Notes: generated by a model not told the origin, from the sequence alone. DNA of 64,000 nt from Bryobacteraceae bacterium (GCA_041394945.1 JAWKHH010000004.1:372001-436000), one strand, 5' to 3'. Shown: positions 44,250 to 54,044, numbered from the stretch's first letter. Made by a program: numbers and translations.

Positions 44250-45281
44250 CGCGGCCTCGATCAGATCGCCCATCGCCACCGTGGACTTACTCCCGCCTAA
44301 GTCCGCCGTCCGGTTATTCGGATCGGCCAATACTCGCTCTACGGCCCCATAAACCAACCGAGCGGTTTCGTCCTCGCCGAGCCACTCGAACATCATCGCC
44401 ACCGAAAGGATCGTCGCCACCGGGTTCGCGATCCCCTTGCCCGCGATGTCCGGCGCCGATCCGTGCGAAGGCTGGAACACGGCGTGCTTGTCCCCGATGT
44501 CACCCGAAGGCGCCATGCCCATCCCGCCCACAACCGCCGCGCCCAAGTCCGAGATGATGTCGCCGAACATGTTCTCGGTCACCATCACATCGAACGACGC
44601 CGGCCGCTGAACCATATACAAAGTCACCGCGTCCACATACACGCAGTCGGTGGCGATCTCCGGATATTGCTTGGCGATTTCGAAGAAGATCCCCCGGAAG
44701 TAAGCCATCGAAGGCAGCACGTTGGCTTTATCGACGAGCGTCACCCGCTTCCGCCGCTTGGCTGCCTCGCGGAACGCCGAGTGAATCACCCGCTCCGCTC
44801 CGCGCCGAGTGATCGTCATCCGGTCTATAACCCGATCGGCATCCGCCGCGTAAGTATCCTTCCGCGAACTGAACAGCCCCTCGGTGTTCTCGCGGATGAT
44901 CGCGAAGTCGATCGCGCCAGGGTTCTTCAACGGAGCATCGTTCGGATGATAGAGCTTCAATGGGCGCAGCCCGCAGTAGAGCTCCAGCCGCTCGCGCAGG
45001 TCGAGCTGCGGCGCCATCTCCTGCCCGCTCGCCCAGCGGATGTTCGGCAGCCCCATCGCGCCGAGCAGGATCACGTCCCGCCGCGAAATCTCCTGGAACG
45101 TCGCCTCCGGCATCGGGTCGCCCGAGCGCAGGTATTCGCCCGCGCCCACGGAAAACTCATCCAGCCGGTACCGCGCGCCGCCAACCCGCGCCTCCGCCGC
45201 TCGCAGCGCCTTCACCGCTTCGGCGGTTACATCCGGACCAATCCCGTCGCCCGGAAGCACCGCCACCGAGTATGTCTTCAT
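44244..45281 (-). CDS. Isocitrate/isopropylmalate dehydrogenase-family enzyme
   Basis: 345 residues, cytoplasmic. It oxidatively decarboxylates a 2-hydroxy acid with NAD(P)+. Landmarks are MKTYSVAVLPGDGIGPDV, the substrate-binding RENTEGLFSSRKDTYAADAD, DKANVLP, GDIISDLGAAVVGGMGMAPS and the cofactor region FQPSHGSAPDIAGKGIANPV. It could be 3-isopropylmalate dehydrogenase (leuB) or a tartrate/D-malate dehydrogenase. The coupled MFS transporter of organic-acid type and the absence of leuCD nearby favour the latter. It overlaps the transporter stop by four bases (ATGA). Confidence 0.88.
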   Translation of the reverse strand: MKTYSVAVLPGDGIGPDVTAEAVKALRAAEARVGGARYRLDEFSVGAGEYLRSGDPMPEATFQEISRRDVILLGAMGLPNIRWASGQEMAPQLDLRERLELYCGLRPLKLYHPNDAPLKNPGAIDFAIIRENTEGLFSSRKDTYAADADRVIDRMTITRRGAERVIHSAFREAAKRRKRVTLVDKANVLPSMAYFRGIFFEIAKQYPEIATDCVYVDAVTLYMVQRPASFDVMVTENMFGDIISDLGAAVVGGMGMAPSGDIGDKHAVFQPSHGSAPDIAGKGIANPVATILSVAMMFEWLGEDETARLVYGAVERVLADPNNRTADLGGSKSTVAMGDLIEAAL

Positions 45282-46483
45282 TGTTTCTCTCCAATCGCAT
45301 GCTCGGGCCGGATGCGGGCCCAGCACAGCGCGCCCGCCACGTTCAATCCGGCCGTTACGTAAAAGTAAGTCTTGGCCGTACCCGTCCACGCGATCAGATA
45401 CGGAAAGGCGAGCGAACTCACCAGAGCGCCGAAGTTCCCGGCCGTATTCATCGCCCCGGATACCGTGCCCGTGTACGCCCCGCCGATGTCGCCCGCCACA
45501 ACCCAGCTCGGGCTCAGCGCCAGATCGGCGCCGAAGGTGGCGAGCGAGAAGAATACCACCGCCGACGCCGCCGTGGGCATCTCCGCCGCCATCGCCAGCG
45601 TCACCGCCGCAAGCACGAAGCCCGCCAGCGCCGGCGCCACGCGCGATAGCCGCCATCGGCCCGCGCGATAGAGCGCGTCGATCGCCACGCCGCTCAGCCA
45701 GTTCGCCAACGCTCCCGCGTACATCGGCATGCTTGCATAGATGCCTGCCTCCACCGTCGTCAGCGCGTACCGGTCTTTCAAGTAAGGCAGCAGCCAGTTC
45801 ACGCAAAGATAGAACGTGAAGTTAGAAGCGAAGTACTGGAACAGCAGGTAGCCGGTGTTGGCGCTGGCGAGCGCGCTCCAAACGAACGGCGGGCGCTCCT
45901 GGGCCTCGCCACCCGGATCCCGGAACGACGCGAACCACGCCGCCGCCCACACGAATCCCACGCCCGCCAGCAGGAAGAATGAAGTCCGCCACCCGGCCCG
46001 CTCCACCACCCACGCCATCATCGCCAGTCCGAACGCCGCTCCCAGCCGCGAACCCGCCATCACCACGCCCTGCGCCACCCCGCGCCGCGCCGTTTCCATC
46101 CGCGCCCGGATCGCCCGCGCCGCCCCCGGATACGATCCGCTCTCGGCCACGCCGAATAGCAGCCGCACCGCCAGCAGCATCGCGTAGCCCTGCACCATCC
46201 CCGTCGCCGCCGTGAACACGGACCACAGCGCCACGATCGCCGCCAGAAACCGCCGCGCGCCCCACCGGTCAGCGAGTGCGCCCGAAGGCACTTGAAACGC
46301 TGCGTACCCAAGCGAGAACACCGCGAAGACCCAACCGAACTGCGTGTCGGACAAACCAAGCTCGCCGGCCATCGCGCCCTTCGACGTCGAGACGCACACC
46401 CGGTCGACGATGGTCAGGACCGACATCAAAAACAGCCCGGCGATCATCAACCAATCGCCGGCGCCGGTGCGAGCCATCTCCAC
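45278..46483 (-). CDS. MFS transporter, anion:cation symporter type
   Basis: 401 residues with about 12 membrane helices. The MFS loop signature is at ALADRWGARRFLAAI. The first cytoplasmic regions (SDTQFGWVFAVFSLGYAAFQ) and the motif RLLFGVAESGSYPGAARAIR resemble the ACS branch that imports hexuronates, glucarate and similar organic anions with protons. The gene overlaps the dehydrogenase gene by four bases, so import and oxidation of one organic acid are probably linked. A start at 46477 (MARTGAG) is also possible. It is divergent from the GH5 gene with very little intergenic space. Confidence 0.88.
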   Translation of the reverse strand: MEMARTGAGDWLMIAGLFLMSVLTIVDRVCVSTSKGAMAGELGLSDTQFGWVFAVFSLGYAAFQVPSGALADRWGARRFLAAIVALWSVFTAATGMVQGYAMLLAVRLLFGVAESGSYPGAARAIRARMETARRGVAQGVVMAGSRLGAAFGLAMMAWVVERAGWRTSFFLLAGVGFVWAAAWFASFRDPGGEAQERPPFVWSALASANTGYLLFQYFASNFTFYLCVNWLLPYLKDRYALTTVEAGIYASMPMYAGALANWLSGVAIDALYRAGRWRLSRVAPALAGFVLAAVTLAMAAEMPTAASAVVFFSLATFGADLALSPSWVVAGDIGGAYTGTVSGAMNTAGNFGALVSSLAFPYLIAWTGTAKTYFYVTAGLNVAGALCWARIRPEHAIGEKQ

Positions 46484-46500
46484 AGGATACTCTGGGATCT

Positions 46501-47484
46501 GTGCCAGGCACGCTCTCGGAAGGCCTTCCCGCTCTCGCTACCGCCGGGAACCGCATCCTCGAAATCGCAACCTCCCGCCCCGTCCTGCTGCGCGGCGTGA
46601 ACCGCTCCGGCATGGAGTACGCCGAGCCCGACCATGCCGGCTTCGCCTCCGCCGCCGGCATAACCGGATCCGAGATGCGCCACATCGCCGAAGACTGGCG
46701 CGCCAATATCGTTCGCATCCCCTTCAACCAGGACTGGGCTCTCCGCGGACGCCGCGGCCACACCGCCGAAGCCTATCTGCGCGACCTTGACAACATCGTC
46801 CGCTGGGCCGCCTCTCACCGCATGTACACACTGCTCGACCTGCAGTGGCTCGACGCCGACAACCCCTTCGGCCCGGACCGCCAGTTCGTCCCGCCACTAC
46901 CCAACCCCTCGACCCCCGTCCTCTGGGAAATGCTCGCGCGCCGCTACCGCGATGAGCCCGCCGTGCTCTTCGATATCCTCAACGAGCCGCACGACCGGCT
47001 CCCCGATGATCCCTACCCGCTGTGGAGGCCCGACGGCACGCTCGACGATCCCTCCCGCCGCCGCGTCACCATGGCCGAATGGCAGCCCTGGGCCCGCAGC
47101 CTCGTCGATGCCATCCGCGGCCCGCACCCGGACGCGCTCATCTTCGTCTCCGGCGCCAACTGGGCGTACGACCTCCGCGGTTTCCCGCTGGACCGCGCCA
47201 ATCTCGTTTACTCCACGCACGTCTACCGCAACAAGGGCCGCAACTGGGACGAAGCGTTCGGAGATCTGGCGCTTGCTCACCCGGTGTTCGCCGCCGAATG
47301 GGGCGGCCGCGACCGCGATCTCGACTGGGGCCGCGATCTCCTCCGCTATTTCGACCGGCGCGGCATCGGTTGGGCCGCGTGGAGTTGGGCCGACCAGCCG
47401 CATCTGGTTGCGCGTCATGCCCCCACGAAGTTCGGAGAGCTCGTTTGCGACGCCTGCCGGCGCGTCAACGGACGGGGAGCGTGA
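46501..47484 (+). CDS. Glycoside hydrolase family 5 (cellulase-like)
   Basis: 327 residues, single catalytic (beta/alpha)8 domain. Key signatures are RGVNRSGMEYAEP at the first strand, WRANIVRIPFNQDW, the acid/base glutamate in FDILNEPHDR and the nucleophile glutamate in VFAAEWGGRD. It cleaves beta-linked glucans or mannans. No signal peptide is visible with the GTG start at 46501, so it may be intracellular, or the true start may differ. It is only 17 bases from the divergent MFS start, an unusually tight spacing. Confidence 0.85.
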   Translation: MPGTLSEGLPALATAGNRILEIATSRPVLLRGVNRSGMEYAEPDHAGFASAAGITGSEMRHIAEDWRANIVRIPFNQDWALRGRRGHTAEAYLRDLDNIVRWAASHRMYTLLDLQWLDADNPFGPDRQFVPPLPNPSTPVLWEMLARRYRDEPAVLFDILNEPHDRLPDDPYPLWRPDGTLDDPSRRRVTMAEWQPWARSLVDAIRGPHPDALIFVSGANWAYDLRGFPLDRANLVYSTHVYRNKGRNWDEAFGDLALAHPVFAAEWGGRDRDLDWGRDLLRYFDRRGIGWAAWSWADQPHLVARHAPTKFGELVCDACRRVNGRGA

Positions 47485-47565
47485 AGAAGAAACCGCGATG
47501 CGCCAGCGGTCTTCCTCGCGCCGGGCGGAGACGTGAATCCGCGGATGGCGGTCGCGCGCGGGCCG

Positions 47566-48729
47566 TTACTCCGAAGACCCGATGGCCAGCCGCCGCCGTT
47601 CGTTGTTCACGTGAAAAGCGCCGTCGAGCACGATCTCCTCGTTGCGCTCCACGCCGGAAACCAGCACCCGCACGTCGTCGTGCTCGGCGCCGAGATTCAC
47701 TGGCCGCATCGCGAACGTCCGGCCCTTCTCGCGGACCAGCACGAAGTCGCGGTTTTCTTCGCGAACCACCGCCGTCACTGGCACCACGCGGACGCTTTCG
47801 GCCGCCTCGCTGATCGACATCGTCGCGAGCATCGACGGCTTGTACATCCCCTTCGGATTCGGCACGTCCATGCGCACCATCACCGTGCGCGTGTCCGGGT
47901 TGACGATCGAACTCACGAACGAGATCTTGCCGCGAACGAGGTGGCCCGGCAGCGCTGGAACCTCGGCTTCCACGAACTTGCCGACGCGTACGTTCGTGGC
48001 GATCTGTTCCGGGATGTCGGCCACCAGCCATACGCGCGAAAGATCGGCCACGACGAACGCCGGCTCGGTGGCCTGCACCACCTGCCCGATCGTCACCTTG
48101 CGCTCGAGCACCGTGCCTTCGATGGTGGCCCGGATCTGCGTCACCGAACTCAGCGTCCGCGTCTTTTCCATCTCGGCGATCGCGGCCGGCGTCATGCCGA
48201 GCACCTTCAGGTGGTCCCGCGCCGCGGCCACCTCCGCCTGCGATTCCTGCAGCTCCGCCTCCCTCCGCTGCAGCTCCGCCGCGCCGATCACGTCGGCCCG
48301 CAGCAGCAGCTGCGCCCGCTCGGAAGCCCGCTGCGCCAGTTGCCGCTGGGTATTGGCCTTGATCAGCGACGACTGCACCGTGGTGAGCTCCGTGCTGTAG
48401 AGCGTCGCCATCACCTGACCGCTGCGTACCATCTGCCCTTCCTGAATGCTGAGCTCGGTGATCCGGCCCGTAACCGGTGCGCCGATCACGGCCTTGTGCC
48501 GCTCGTCGGCTTCGACGCGCGCCGCCACCCGCAGGCTGTCGGCCACCTGTGAGTAGCCCACCTTCCCGATCTTGATCTTGCCGAACAACTCTTCGTTGAC
48601 GGTGATCTCCATCGGGTTGTGTTCCTCGGCGGACTCCGACGGCACCGGCTGAGCCGTCTCCTGCTTCGGACATCCCGTACCCGTGATCAGGGCCGCCGCC
48701 GCGGCCAGCGCCATCCATCTCCCTTTCAT
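47566..48729 (-). CDS. RND-type efflux periplasmic adaptor (CusB/HlyD-like)
   Basis: 387 residues. It has a lipoprotein-like signal (MKGRWMALAAAAALITGTGC). The adaptor features are the half lipoyl domain (IGAPVTGRITELSIQEGQMV), a coiled hairpin (ASERAQLLLRADVIGAAELQ) and the beta-barrel part (ADLSRVWLVADIPEQIATNV). CusB/CzcB-type adaptors link an inner-membrane RND pump to a TolC channel for heavy-metal or drug export. It overlaps the TolC-like gene by four bases. No RND pump gene follows; the next gene is convergent. Confidence 0.92.
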   Translation of the reverse strand: MKGRWMALAAAAALITGTGCPKQETAQPVPSESAEEHNPMEITVNEELFGKIKIGKVGYSQVADSLRVAARVEADERHKAVIGAPVTGRITELSIQEGQMVRSGQVMATLYSTELTTVQSSLIKANTQRQLAQRASERAQLLLRADVIGAAELQRREAELQESQAEVAAARDHLKVLGMTPAAIAEMEKTRTLSSVTQIRATIEGTVLERKVTIGQVVQATEPAFVVADLSRVWLVADIPEQIATNVRVGKFVEAEVPALPGHLVRGKISFVSSIVNPDTRTVMVRMDVPNPKGMYKPSMLATMSISEAAESVRVVPVTAVVREENRDFVLVREKGRTFAMRPVNLGAEHDDVRVLVSGVERNEEIVLDGAFHVNNERRRLAIGSSE

Positions 48730-49994
48730 GGTTGCAACTCCACCGCGCGCAGGCGTTCTAGTTCCACCAGGCCCGCCTGGCGGTCGAACCGCGCATTCAG
48801 AAAGTCCGTCCGCACCGCGCGCAGCACCCGCTGCGCATCGAGCACTTCGACGATTCCGCGCTCGCCGAACTTGTACGCCGCCTCGGCCGCCCGCAACGCC
48901 GCTTCCGCCTCGCGCAGCACACCCGTCTCGTACATTTCCACTTGCTGCGTGGCCACCTCCCACTGGCCGTAGGCGCGCTCGAGCTGCGCCGTCAACCGCA
49001 GCCGCAGCAGATCCGCATACGCGCGCGCCTGGTTCACAGCCGCCGTTGCCTCGCCGATCGGCCCTTCCCGCCGGTTCCACAACGGCACCGGGACGGAGAT
49101 GCCGAAGCGGTAGAAGCGCAGGTCCGGCTGCTGTTCGTACTCGGCGTGGACCGCCGGCGCGGGTACGCGCAGAACGCGTTCGGTTCGCAATTGCGCTTCG
49201 GCCCGGCGGACTTCGGCCTGCGACTGCGAAATCGAAGGATGCCGCGACAGCACGGTTTTCCGCAAGTCGTCTAGAGCTGGCATCGCCTGCGCCGGGTCCA
49301 ACTCGCCCACCAGTTCGAGGTTCGGTGGCAGCGGGGCGCTGACCACCGTCCGCAGTTCGGCGAGCGCCGTGAGCAGCCGCAGTTGCGCCGCCCGTTCGAG
49401 CGTCACCGCGGTGGCCACCTCGGCTTCGGCGCGCGTCAATTCGAGCCGCGCCGCCTCGCCCACTTCCACTTGAACCTGAATGCGCCGGCGGAAGTCTTCG
49501 ATGAGCTTTACGTTTTCCTCGGCCAAAACCACTTCCTCCCGCCGCTGCAGCGCCTGGTAGAAAGTCTGCTTCACGGCCGCGCGAACTGCCAGCCGCGCTT
49601 CGTCGAGCCCGTACTCGGTGGCGTTGTATCGCAGCTCCGCTGTGTTGATGCGGGCCTCGCGATGGCGGGGCAGATCAATCGGCTGGTGGAAGCTGTAGTG
49701 CTGGAGCAGGCCCGGTGCGCCGGGGCCGGTGGATGCCAGCCGTGAGTGCTGGCCGCCCTCCATCACGTTCACTTCCGGATTCGGGTACGCACGCGCGGTC
49801 ACAATCCCGGCCCGGGCTCCCTCGGTGGTCGCCATGGCCGCGCGCAGTTGCGGATTGTTCCCCTCGGCCAGCGCCAGCGCTTCGGCCAGCGTCAGCTTCG
49901 CCGGCCCTCCTGGCGTCTGGGCTCGCCCAGGCTCCGTCCATCCCGGTAGGACGCCGAGTAGCGCGCCAACTAGCGCGAAGACGCGAACGAACAC
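48726..49994 (-). CDS. TolC-family outer membrane efflux protein
   Basis: About 422 residues. TolC-type repeats: LTLAEALALAEGNNPQLRAA in the first half, a second repeat from DDLRKTVLSRHPSISQSQAE, and the helical barrel region AYKFGERGIVEVLDAQRVLR near the end. It forms the outer-membrane channel for the coupled adaptor. The start is uncertain: GTG at 49994 gives a signal peptide (VFVRVFALVGALLGVLPG), but its GA-rich leader (AAAGAG) is very close. It is divergent from the sensor kinase. Confidence 0.88.
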   Translation of the reverse strand: MFVRVFALVGALLGVLPGWTEPGRAQTPGGPAKLTLAEALALAEGNNPQLRAAMATTEGARAGIVTARAYPNPEVNVMEGGQHSRLASTGPGAPGLLQHYSFHQPIDLPRHREARINTAELRYNATEYGLDEARLAVRAAVKQTFYQALQRREEVVLAEENVKLIEDFRRRIQVQVEVGEAARLELTRAEAEVATAVTLERAAQLRLLTALAELRTVVSAPLPPNLELVGELDPAQAMPALDDLRKTVLSRHPSISQSQAEVRRAEAQLRTERVLRVPAPAVHAEYEQQPDLRFYRFGISVPVPLWNRREGPIGEATAAVNQARAYADLLRLRLTAQLERAYGQWEVATQQVEMYETGVLREAEAALRAAEAAYKFGERGIVEVLDAQRVLRAVRTDFLNARFDRQAGLVELERLRAVELQP

Positions 49995-50151
49995 CTCTTT
50001 GTAGTGGCAACTGAAGGGCCGGGCATAAGTTGTTGATCCGGTTGCACGGCGAACGCTGTCTTCGTCCCATAAGGGACAGATGCGCCCAGCGATGCTGTAC
50101 CATATCGTACACACATGGCCCGCTACGCTTGCGACACAATGAGATAGACCG
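49995..50151. promoter_or_regulatory. Divergent promoter region between tolC-like and kinase genes, with two inverted repeats
   Basis: 157 bases. GTCCC-ATAA-GGGAC at 50064-50077 and TGTAC-CATATC-GTACA at 50096-50111 are both perfect inverted repeats. On the minus strand TGGGACGAAGACAGC overlaps the first and only partly fits a sigma-54 -24/-12 site (GG and GC spaced 10). The neighbouring NtrC-like regulator is sigma-54 dependent, so these are candidate binding sites. Function is inferred. Confidence 0.45.
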
Positions 50152-51357
50152 ATGACACCCACGGATACGGAATTGCATCCAAAATCCTCGATGCACCCGG
50201 CAGCCGTGCCGTCTCCGCTGACCGCCGCCGCCCGCACCGAGCCGGCCGGGGCCTCGTGGTTCCGCCGGGAGCACTTCGCCCCGGCCGGAGCCATCGCCGC
50301 CGGCATCGTCGGCGTCGCGATTCTGCTCTCTGTGTTCCCTCCTTCGGAACCGCAAACCCACAACTTTCTCCACAACCTCGCCTTTATCCCGATCCTCGCC
50401 GCTGGGATGCTGTTCGGGTGGCGTGGGGCAGCGGTTTCCGTGGCGCTTTCGGCGATCGTCCAGGCTCCTCACCTTCTGCTGACTTGGCGCGGGGCCACCG
50501 TATACACGCTGGACCAGGTAATGGAGCTGGTTATCTTCGGCGTCGCCGGAATCGTCGCTGGGCTGCTCGCCGACCGCGAGCGCAGCCAGAAGGAGTACCT
50601 CGCCACCACCAAGCGCGAGCTCGAGCATGTTTATGAAGAGCTGCGCCGCAACGTCGAGCGCCTGCGCCGCGCCGAGCGCCTTTCGGCCGCGGGCCAGCTC
50701 TCCGCCGGGCTGGCGCACGAAATCCGCAATCCGCTGGCGGGAATCGCTGGGGCTGCGGGTCTGCTTCGCCGGGCTTGGGACCGCGGCGAGAACGCTGCCA
50801 ACGCCCGCGAATGCCTCGAAATCATCGACAAGGAATCGCACCGTCTGGACCGGCTGCTTTCGAGCTTTCTCGAGTTCGCCAAGCCGCGCCCGCCGCGAAT
50901 TCGGCGAACCGGTCTCCGCCCCGTCCTTGAATCGGTGGCCGGCATCGCCTCGCATTCGCAGCAGGCGCGTGACATCCGTTTCGACATCACGGTGGAGGCC
51001 GGGCTCGGCGACGTTGCCTGCGACCCGGAGCAGTTGAAGCAGGTGCTGCTGAACCTGGTGATCAACTCGATTCAGGCTATGGAGGGGCGCGGCACGATTC
51101 GAATCGAGGCGGCGCGCGAGGCATCGGAAGAGGCGTTTTCGATCGCCGTCACAGACACCGGATGCGGGGTTCCGCCTGACGAGCTGCCGCGCATATTCGA
51201 CCCCTTCTATACTTCGCGCGAAGGCGGCACCGGCCTGGGTCTTCCGGTGGCCGCGAACATCGTGGAGCAGCACGGCGGGCAGATCGCCGCTGAAAACGAC
51301 GCCGGAGGAGGGCTGACCGTGCGGGTGGTGCTGCCGATGGCGCGGGAGAACGAATGA
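50152..51357 (+). CDS. NtrB-like sensor histidine kinase
   Basis: 401 residues. About three or four membrane helices lie in the first 145 residues (APAGAIAAGIVGVAILLSVF and later), then a coiled linker. The dimerisation H-box has the phosphorylated His189 (SAGLAHEIRNPLAG). The ATPase N-box LKQVLLNLVINSIQAM, DTGCGVPP and GGTGLGLPVAANIVEQHGGQ follow. It phosphorylates the downstream response regulator. It probably senses something in or near the membrane. It overlaps the regulator gene by four bases. Confidence 0.94.
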   Translation: MTPTDTELHPKSSMHPAAVPSPLTAAARTEPAGASWFRREHFAPAGAIAAGIVGVAILLSVFPPSEPQTHNFLHNLAFIPILAAGMLFGWRGAAVSVALSAIVQAPHLLLTWRGATVYTLDQVMELVIFGVAGIVAGLLADRERSQKEYLATTKRELEHVYEELRRNVERLRRAERLSAAGQLSAGLAHEIRNPLAGIAGAAGLLRRAWDRGENAANARECLEIIDKESHRLDRLLSSFLEFAKPRPPRIRRTGLRPVLESVAGIASHSQQARDIRFDITVEAGLGDVACDPEQLKQVLLNLVINSIQAMEGRGTIRIEAAREASEEAFSIAVTDTGCGVPPDELPRIFDPFYTSREGGTGLGLPVAANIVEQHGGQIAAENDAGGGLTVRVVLPMARENE

Positions 51358-52736
51358 AGCGGCGCCGGGTGTTGGTGGTGGATGACGACGAGAGCATTCG
51401 CCGCGTGCTGCGGATGCAGTTGGAGGAAGCCGGCTATGACGTGATCGTCGCCGGCGACGGTGAGTCCGCGCAGCGGTTGATCCAGGAGCAGACGCCGAAG
51501 CTCGTGATCTGCGATCTGCGAATGCCGGGTATGAGCGGGCTCGATCTGCTGCGTTGGACGCGCGATGCCGGGTCCGACACCACGTTCATCATGATCACGG
51601 CGTATGGGAGCGTGGAATCGGCGGTGGAGGCGATGAAATCCGGCGCCTACGACTACGTCACCAAGCCGATCGACTACGAGGCTCTGGCAATGGTCGTACG
51701 GCGCGGGATGGAGCGGCAGAACCTGCTGGAGGAAGTTCGGAACCTGCGGTCCGCGCTGGACCAGCGCTATGGGTTCGACGGCATCGTGGGCCACGCGCCG
51801 TCGCTGCTGCGGGTGCTCGAGATGGCGTCGCGCGTGGCGCAGCACGATTCGACGGTGCTGATCCGCGGCGAAACGGGGACGGGGAAGGAACTGCTTGCGA
51901 GGGCGATTCATCACAACAGCCGGCGCGGCAACGGTCCGTTCGCGACCATCAACTGCGGGGCGATTCCGGCCGATCTGCTCGAGGCGGAGTTGTTCGGTTT
52001 TACGCGCGGGGCGTTCACCGGAGCGATGGCCGCCAAGCCCGGCAAGGTGGAGATGGCCGACGGGGGGACGCTGTTTCTCGACGAGGTGGGCGAACTGCCG
52101 GTGGAGATGCAGGTGAAGCTCCTGCGGCTGCTGCAGCACGGCGAGGTGGAGAAGATTGGATCCCGTACCAGGGCGGTGGTGGATGTGCGCGTCATCGCCG
52201 CGACAAACCGCGACCTGAAGACGATGACCGAGACGGGCGGCTTTCGCGAGGATCTCTATTACCGCTTGGCGGTGGTGCCGCTCGAACTGCCTCCGCTGCG
52301 GGAGCGGCGGGACGATATCCCGGAGCTGGTGCAGCACCTTTTCCGGCAGCAGAAGGAGCGGCACGGGCTGCCGGACCTGCGGATGTCGCCCGCCGTGGTG
52401 GCGCGGCTGGAGACGTACAACTGGCCGGGCAACGTGCGGGAACTCGAGAACCTGATCGAGCGGATGGTGGTGCTTTCCTCCGGAGGCGAGGTGACGGTGC
52501 GGGACATCCCGGAGGAGATCCGGCCGGCCACGGCGGCGGCCGCCGCTCATGGTCCGCTGCTCACCGAGATGCCGGAGGAGGGGATGAGTCTGGAAGCCGT
52601 TGAGCGTGAGTTGATCGAGCGCGCGCTCGAGAAATTCGATGGCAATCAGACGCAGGCGGCGCGGTATTTGGATATCAGCCGGCGGACTTTGATCTACCGC
52701 ATGGAGAAGCACCAGTTGTCGCGGGAGCCGCGCTAG
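51354..52736 (+). CDS. NtrC-family sigma-54-dependent response regulator
   Basis: 460 residues. Receiver domain with phospho-acceptor Asp54 (VICDLRMPGMSG). AAA+ domain with Walker A GETGTGKE (172-179), the sigma-54 contact motif GAFTGA (219-224) and LFLDEVGELPVEMQ. C-terminal Fis-type HTH (RALEKFDGNQTQAARYLDIS). It activates sigma-54 promoters in response to the coupled kinase. Its likely target is the divergent efflux pair, since no other operon is close. Confidence 0.96.
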   Translation: MKRRRVLVVDDDESIRRVLRMQLEEAGYDVIVAGDGESAQRLIQEQTPKLVICDLRMPGMSGLDLLRWTRDAGSDTTFIMITAYGSVESAVEAMKSGAYDYVTKPIDYEALAMVVRRGMERQNLLEEVRNLRSALDQRYGFDGIVGHAPSLLRVLEMASRVAQHDSTVLIRGETGTGKELLARAIHHNSRRGNGPFATINCGAIPADLLEAELFGFTRGAFTGAMAAKPGKVEMADGGTLFLDEVGELPVEMQVKLLRLLQHGEVEKIGSRTRAVVDVRVIAATNRDLKTMTETGGFREDLYYRLAVVPLELPPLRERRDDIPELVQHLFRQQKERHGLPDLRMSPAVVARLETYNWPGNVRELENLIERMVVLSSGGEVTVRDIPEEIRPATAAAAAHGPLLTEMPEEGMSLEAVERELIERALEKFDGNQTQAARYLDISRRTLIYRMEKHQLSREPR

Positions 52737-52746
52737 GGAAAGCTCT

Positions 52747-54044
52747 CTAGGCGTGCCCCAAGAGACGGCGATAGAAACCGATCAGTTCCTTCTCTGTCAT
52801 GCCGGAAACGCAGTCGGCCACGATCCGGACCCTGTACTCGCTCTTGGTCGCCTTGGAAATTGTCTCCTGGTACTGCGTTGGGAAAAGATAGAACCGTTTG
52901 GCGCTGGAGGCATCGAGAAGTTCCTGAAAGACTCTGCGGACTGCAACCCGCTGGCCGTTCTGCGGCACAGCGAGGTCGGGGTTTTCGATGACGTACTCCC
53001 AGATGAACTGTTTCAAGACTTCCACCAGCCGTCTGGCATCGGTGTCAACGATCACGGACCGGGTCGCTCCTTCCAACCGGATGGCGCGGGTGCTCGTCAA
53101 CATCCGGATGAGCACCGTTGAAAAGTCATAGAGCTTGGCGCGATCCTCGAAGGAACCGGTGTAGCGCTGATCGGGCTCGAAGGGGAACCACTGGATTATC
53201 TCCGTCAGCGCGTTCTCGTAGTGCGCTTTTTCGCGGAGCCACTGCACCTTTCGTTGAAACATCCCTTTTGTCAGATGGCTGCGTTCGCCGCTTTGTTCGC
53301 CCTTGCAGCGGTCAATCGGGACCCGGCCGGCGCAGTAGAAATCCAAGAGATCATGAATCGCGAAGGTGATGTCGTCAGCCCAGTCCATGATTTCGGCGAT
53401 GAGGCTCCGCGCTCCCGCTGGTGTGGACGTGCGGACCCATTCGAAGATGTCCTTTTCCGTGGAGTAGAAGCCCCACTTGTTCTTGGAGCGCCCCCGTGTC
53501 CCATGCGCCCACGGGTACTTCAGGATGCCGTTCAGGGTTCTGCGGGTCAGGTTGAGTCCCTTGATGGCTTGCCCTTCGCCGTCTCTCGCATCGCTGACTG
53601 CAATGCTCGCTACGATTCGAAAAGACTGGGCGTTGCCCTCGAACCCGTCCTCGCCTCCGGCAGCCCGGCCGAGGTCATCCAACTCTTCCTCGGCGATATG
53701 GCCGAATGGGGATGACCCAAGTCATGCGCCAGGCCCGCTGCTTCGGCCGCGTCGCAGTCGATCCCGCCCATTTGCGCTACGTCCTCTGAACAAGGGCGGC
53801 TCAAGTCTTCGGCAATTCGGCGGGCAATCTGCGCCACCTTGAGAGAATGCGTCAAGCGGTTGTGGAAGACGTAGCCGCGATCCGGCGAGACTACCTGAGT
53901 GATTTCAGCGAGCCGCGCGAAGGCTCCACTGTAGAGGACACGATCACGGTCCCGTTGGGCAGGAGCCCTTGCATCGGGCGACTCCTCGGAGTGGAAGCGG
54001 CTGTCTCCGTTACCGGGAGGGAACCGCTTGTTGTTCTTGGCCAA
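52747..54044 (-). pseudogene. dgt: dGTPase-like HD triphosphohydrolase, frameshifted
   Basis: Two frames together give one dGTPase of about 430 residues. The first (54044 down to about 53710) has RDRDRVLYSGAFARLAEITQ, NRLTHSLKVAQIARR (first His) and GLAHDLGHP (HD pair). The second picks up at PFGHIAEEELDDLGRAAGG, then DWADDITFAIHDLLDF (last Asp), and ends at FYRRLLGHA. One missing C in the run at 53708-53711 (plus strand G run) explains the break. The enzyme splits dGTP into deoxyguanosine and triphosphate; some relatives defend against phage. It is either truly broken or a sequencing error; all HD residues are otherwise intact. Confidence 0.85.

Noticed and set aside
50101..50140. Sigma-54 promoter TGGCCCG...TTGC for the kinase gene on the plus strand
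   Set aside because: The spacing between GG and GC is 12 instead of 10 bases.
52747..53682. Treating the two dGTPase frames as two separate genes
   Set aside because: The first lacks the C-terminal half and the second lacks the HD pair; together they make one complete enzyme joined at a C run.
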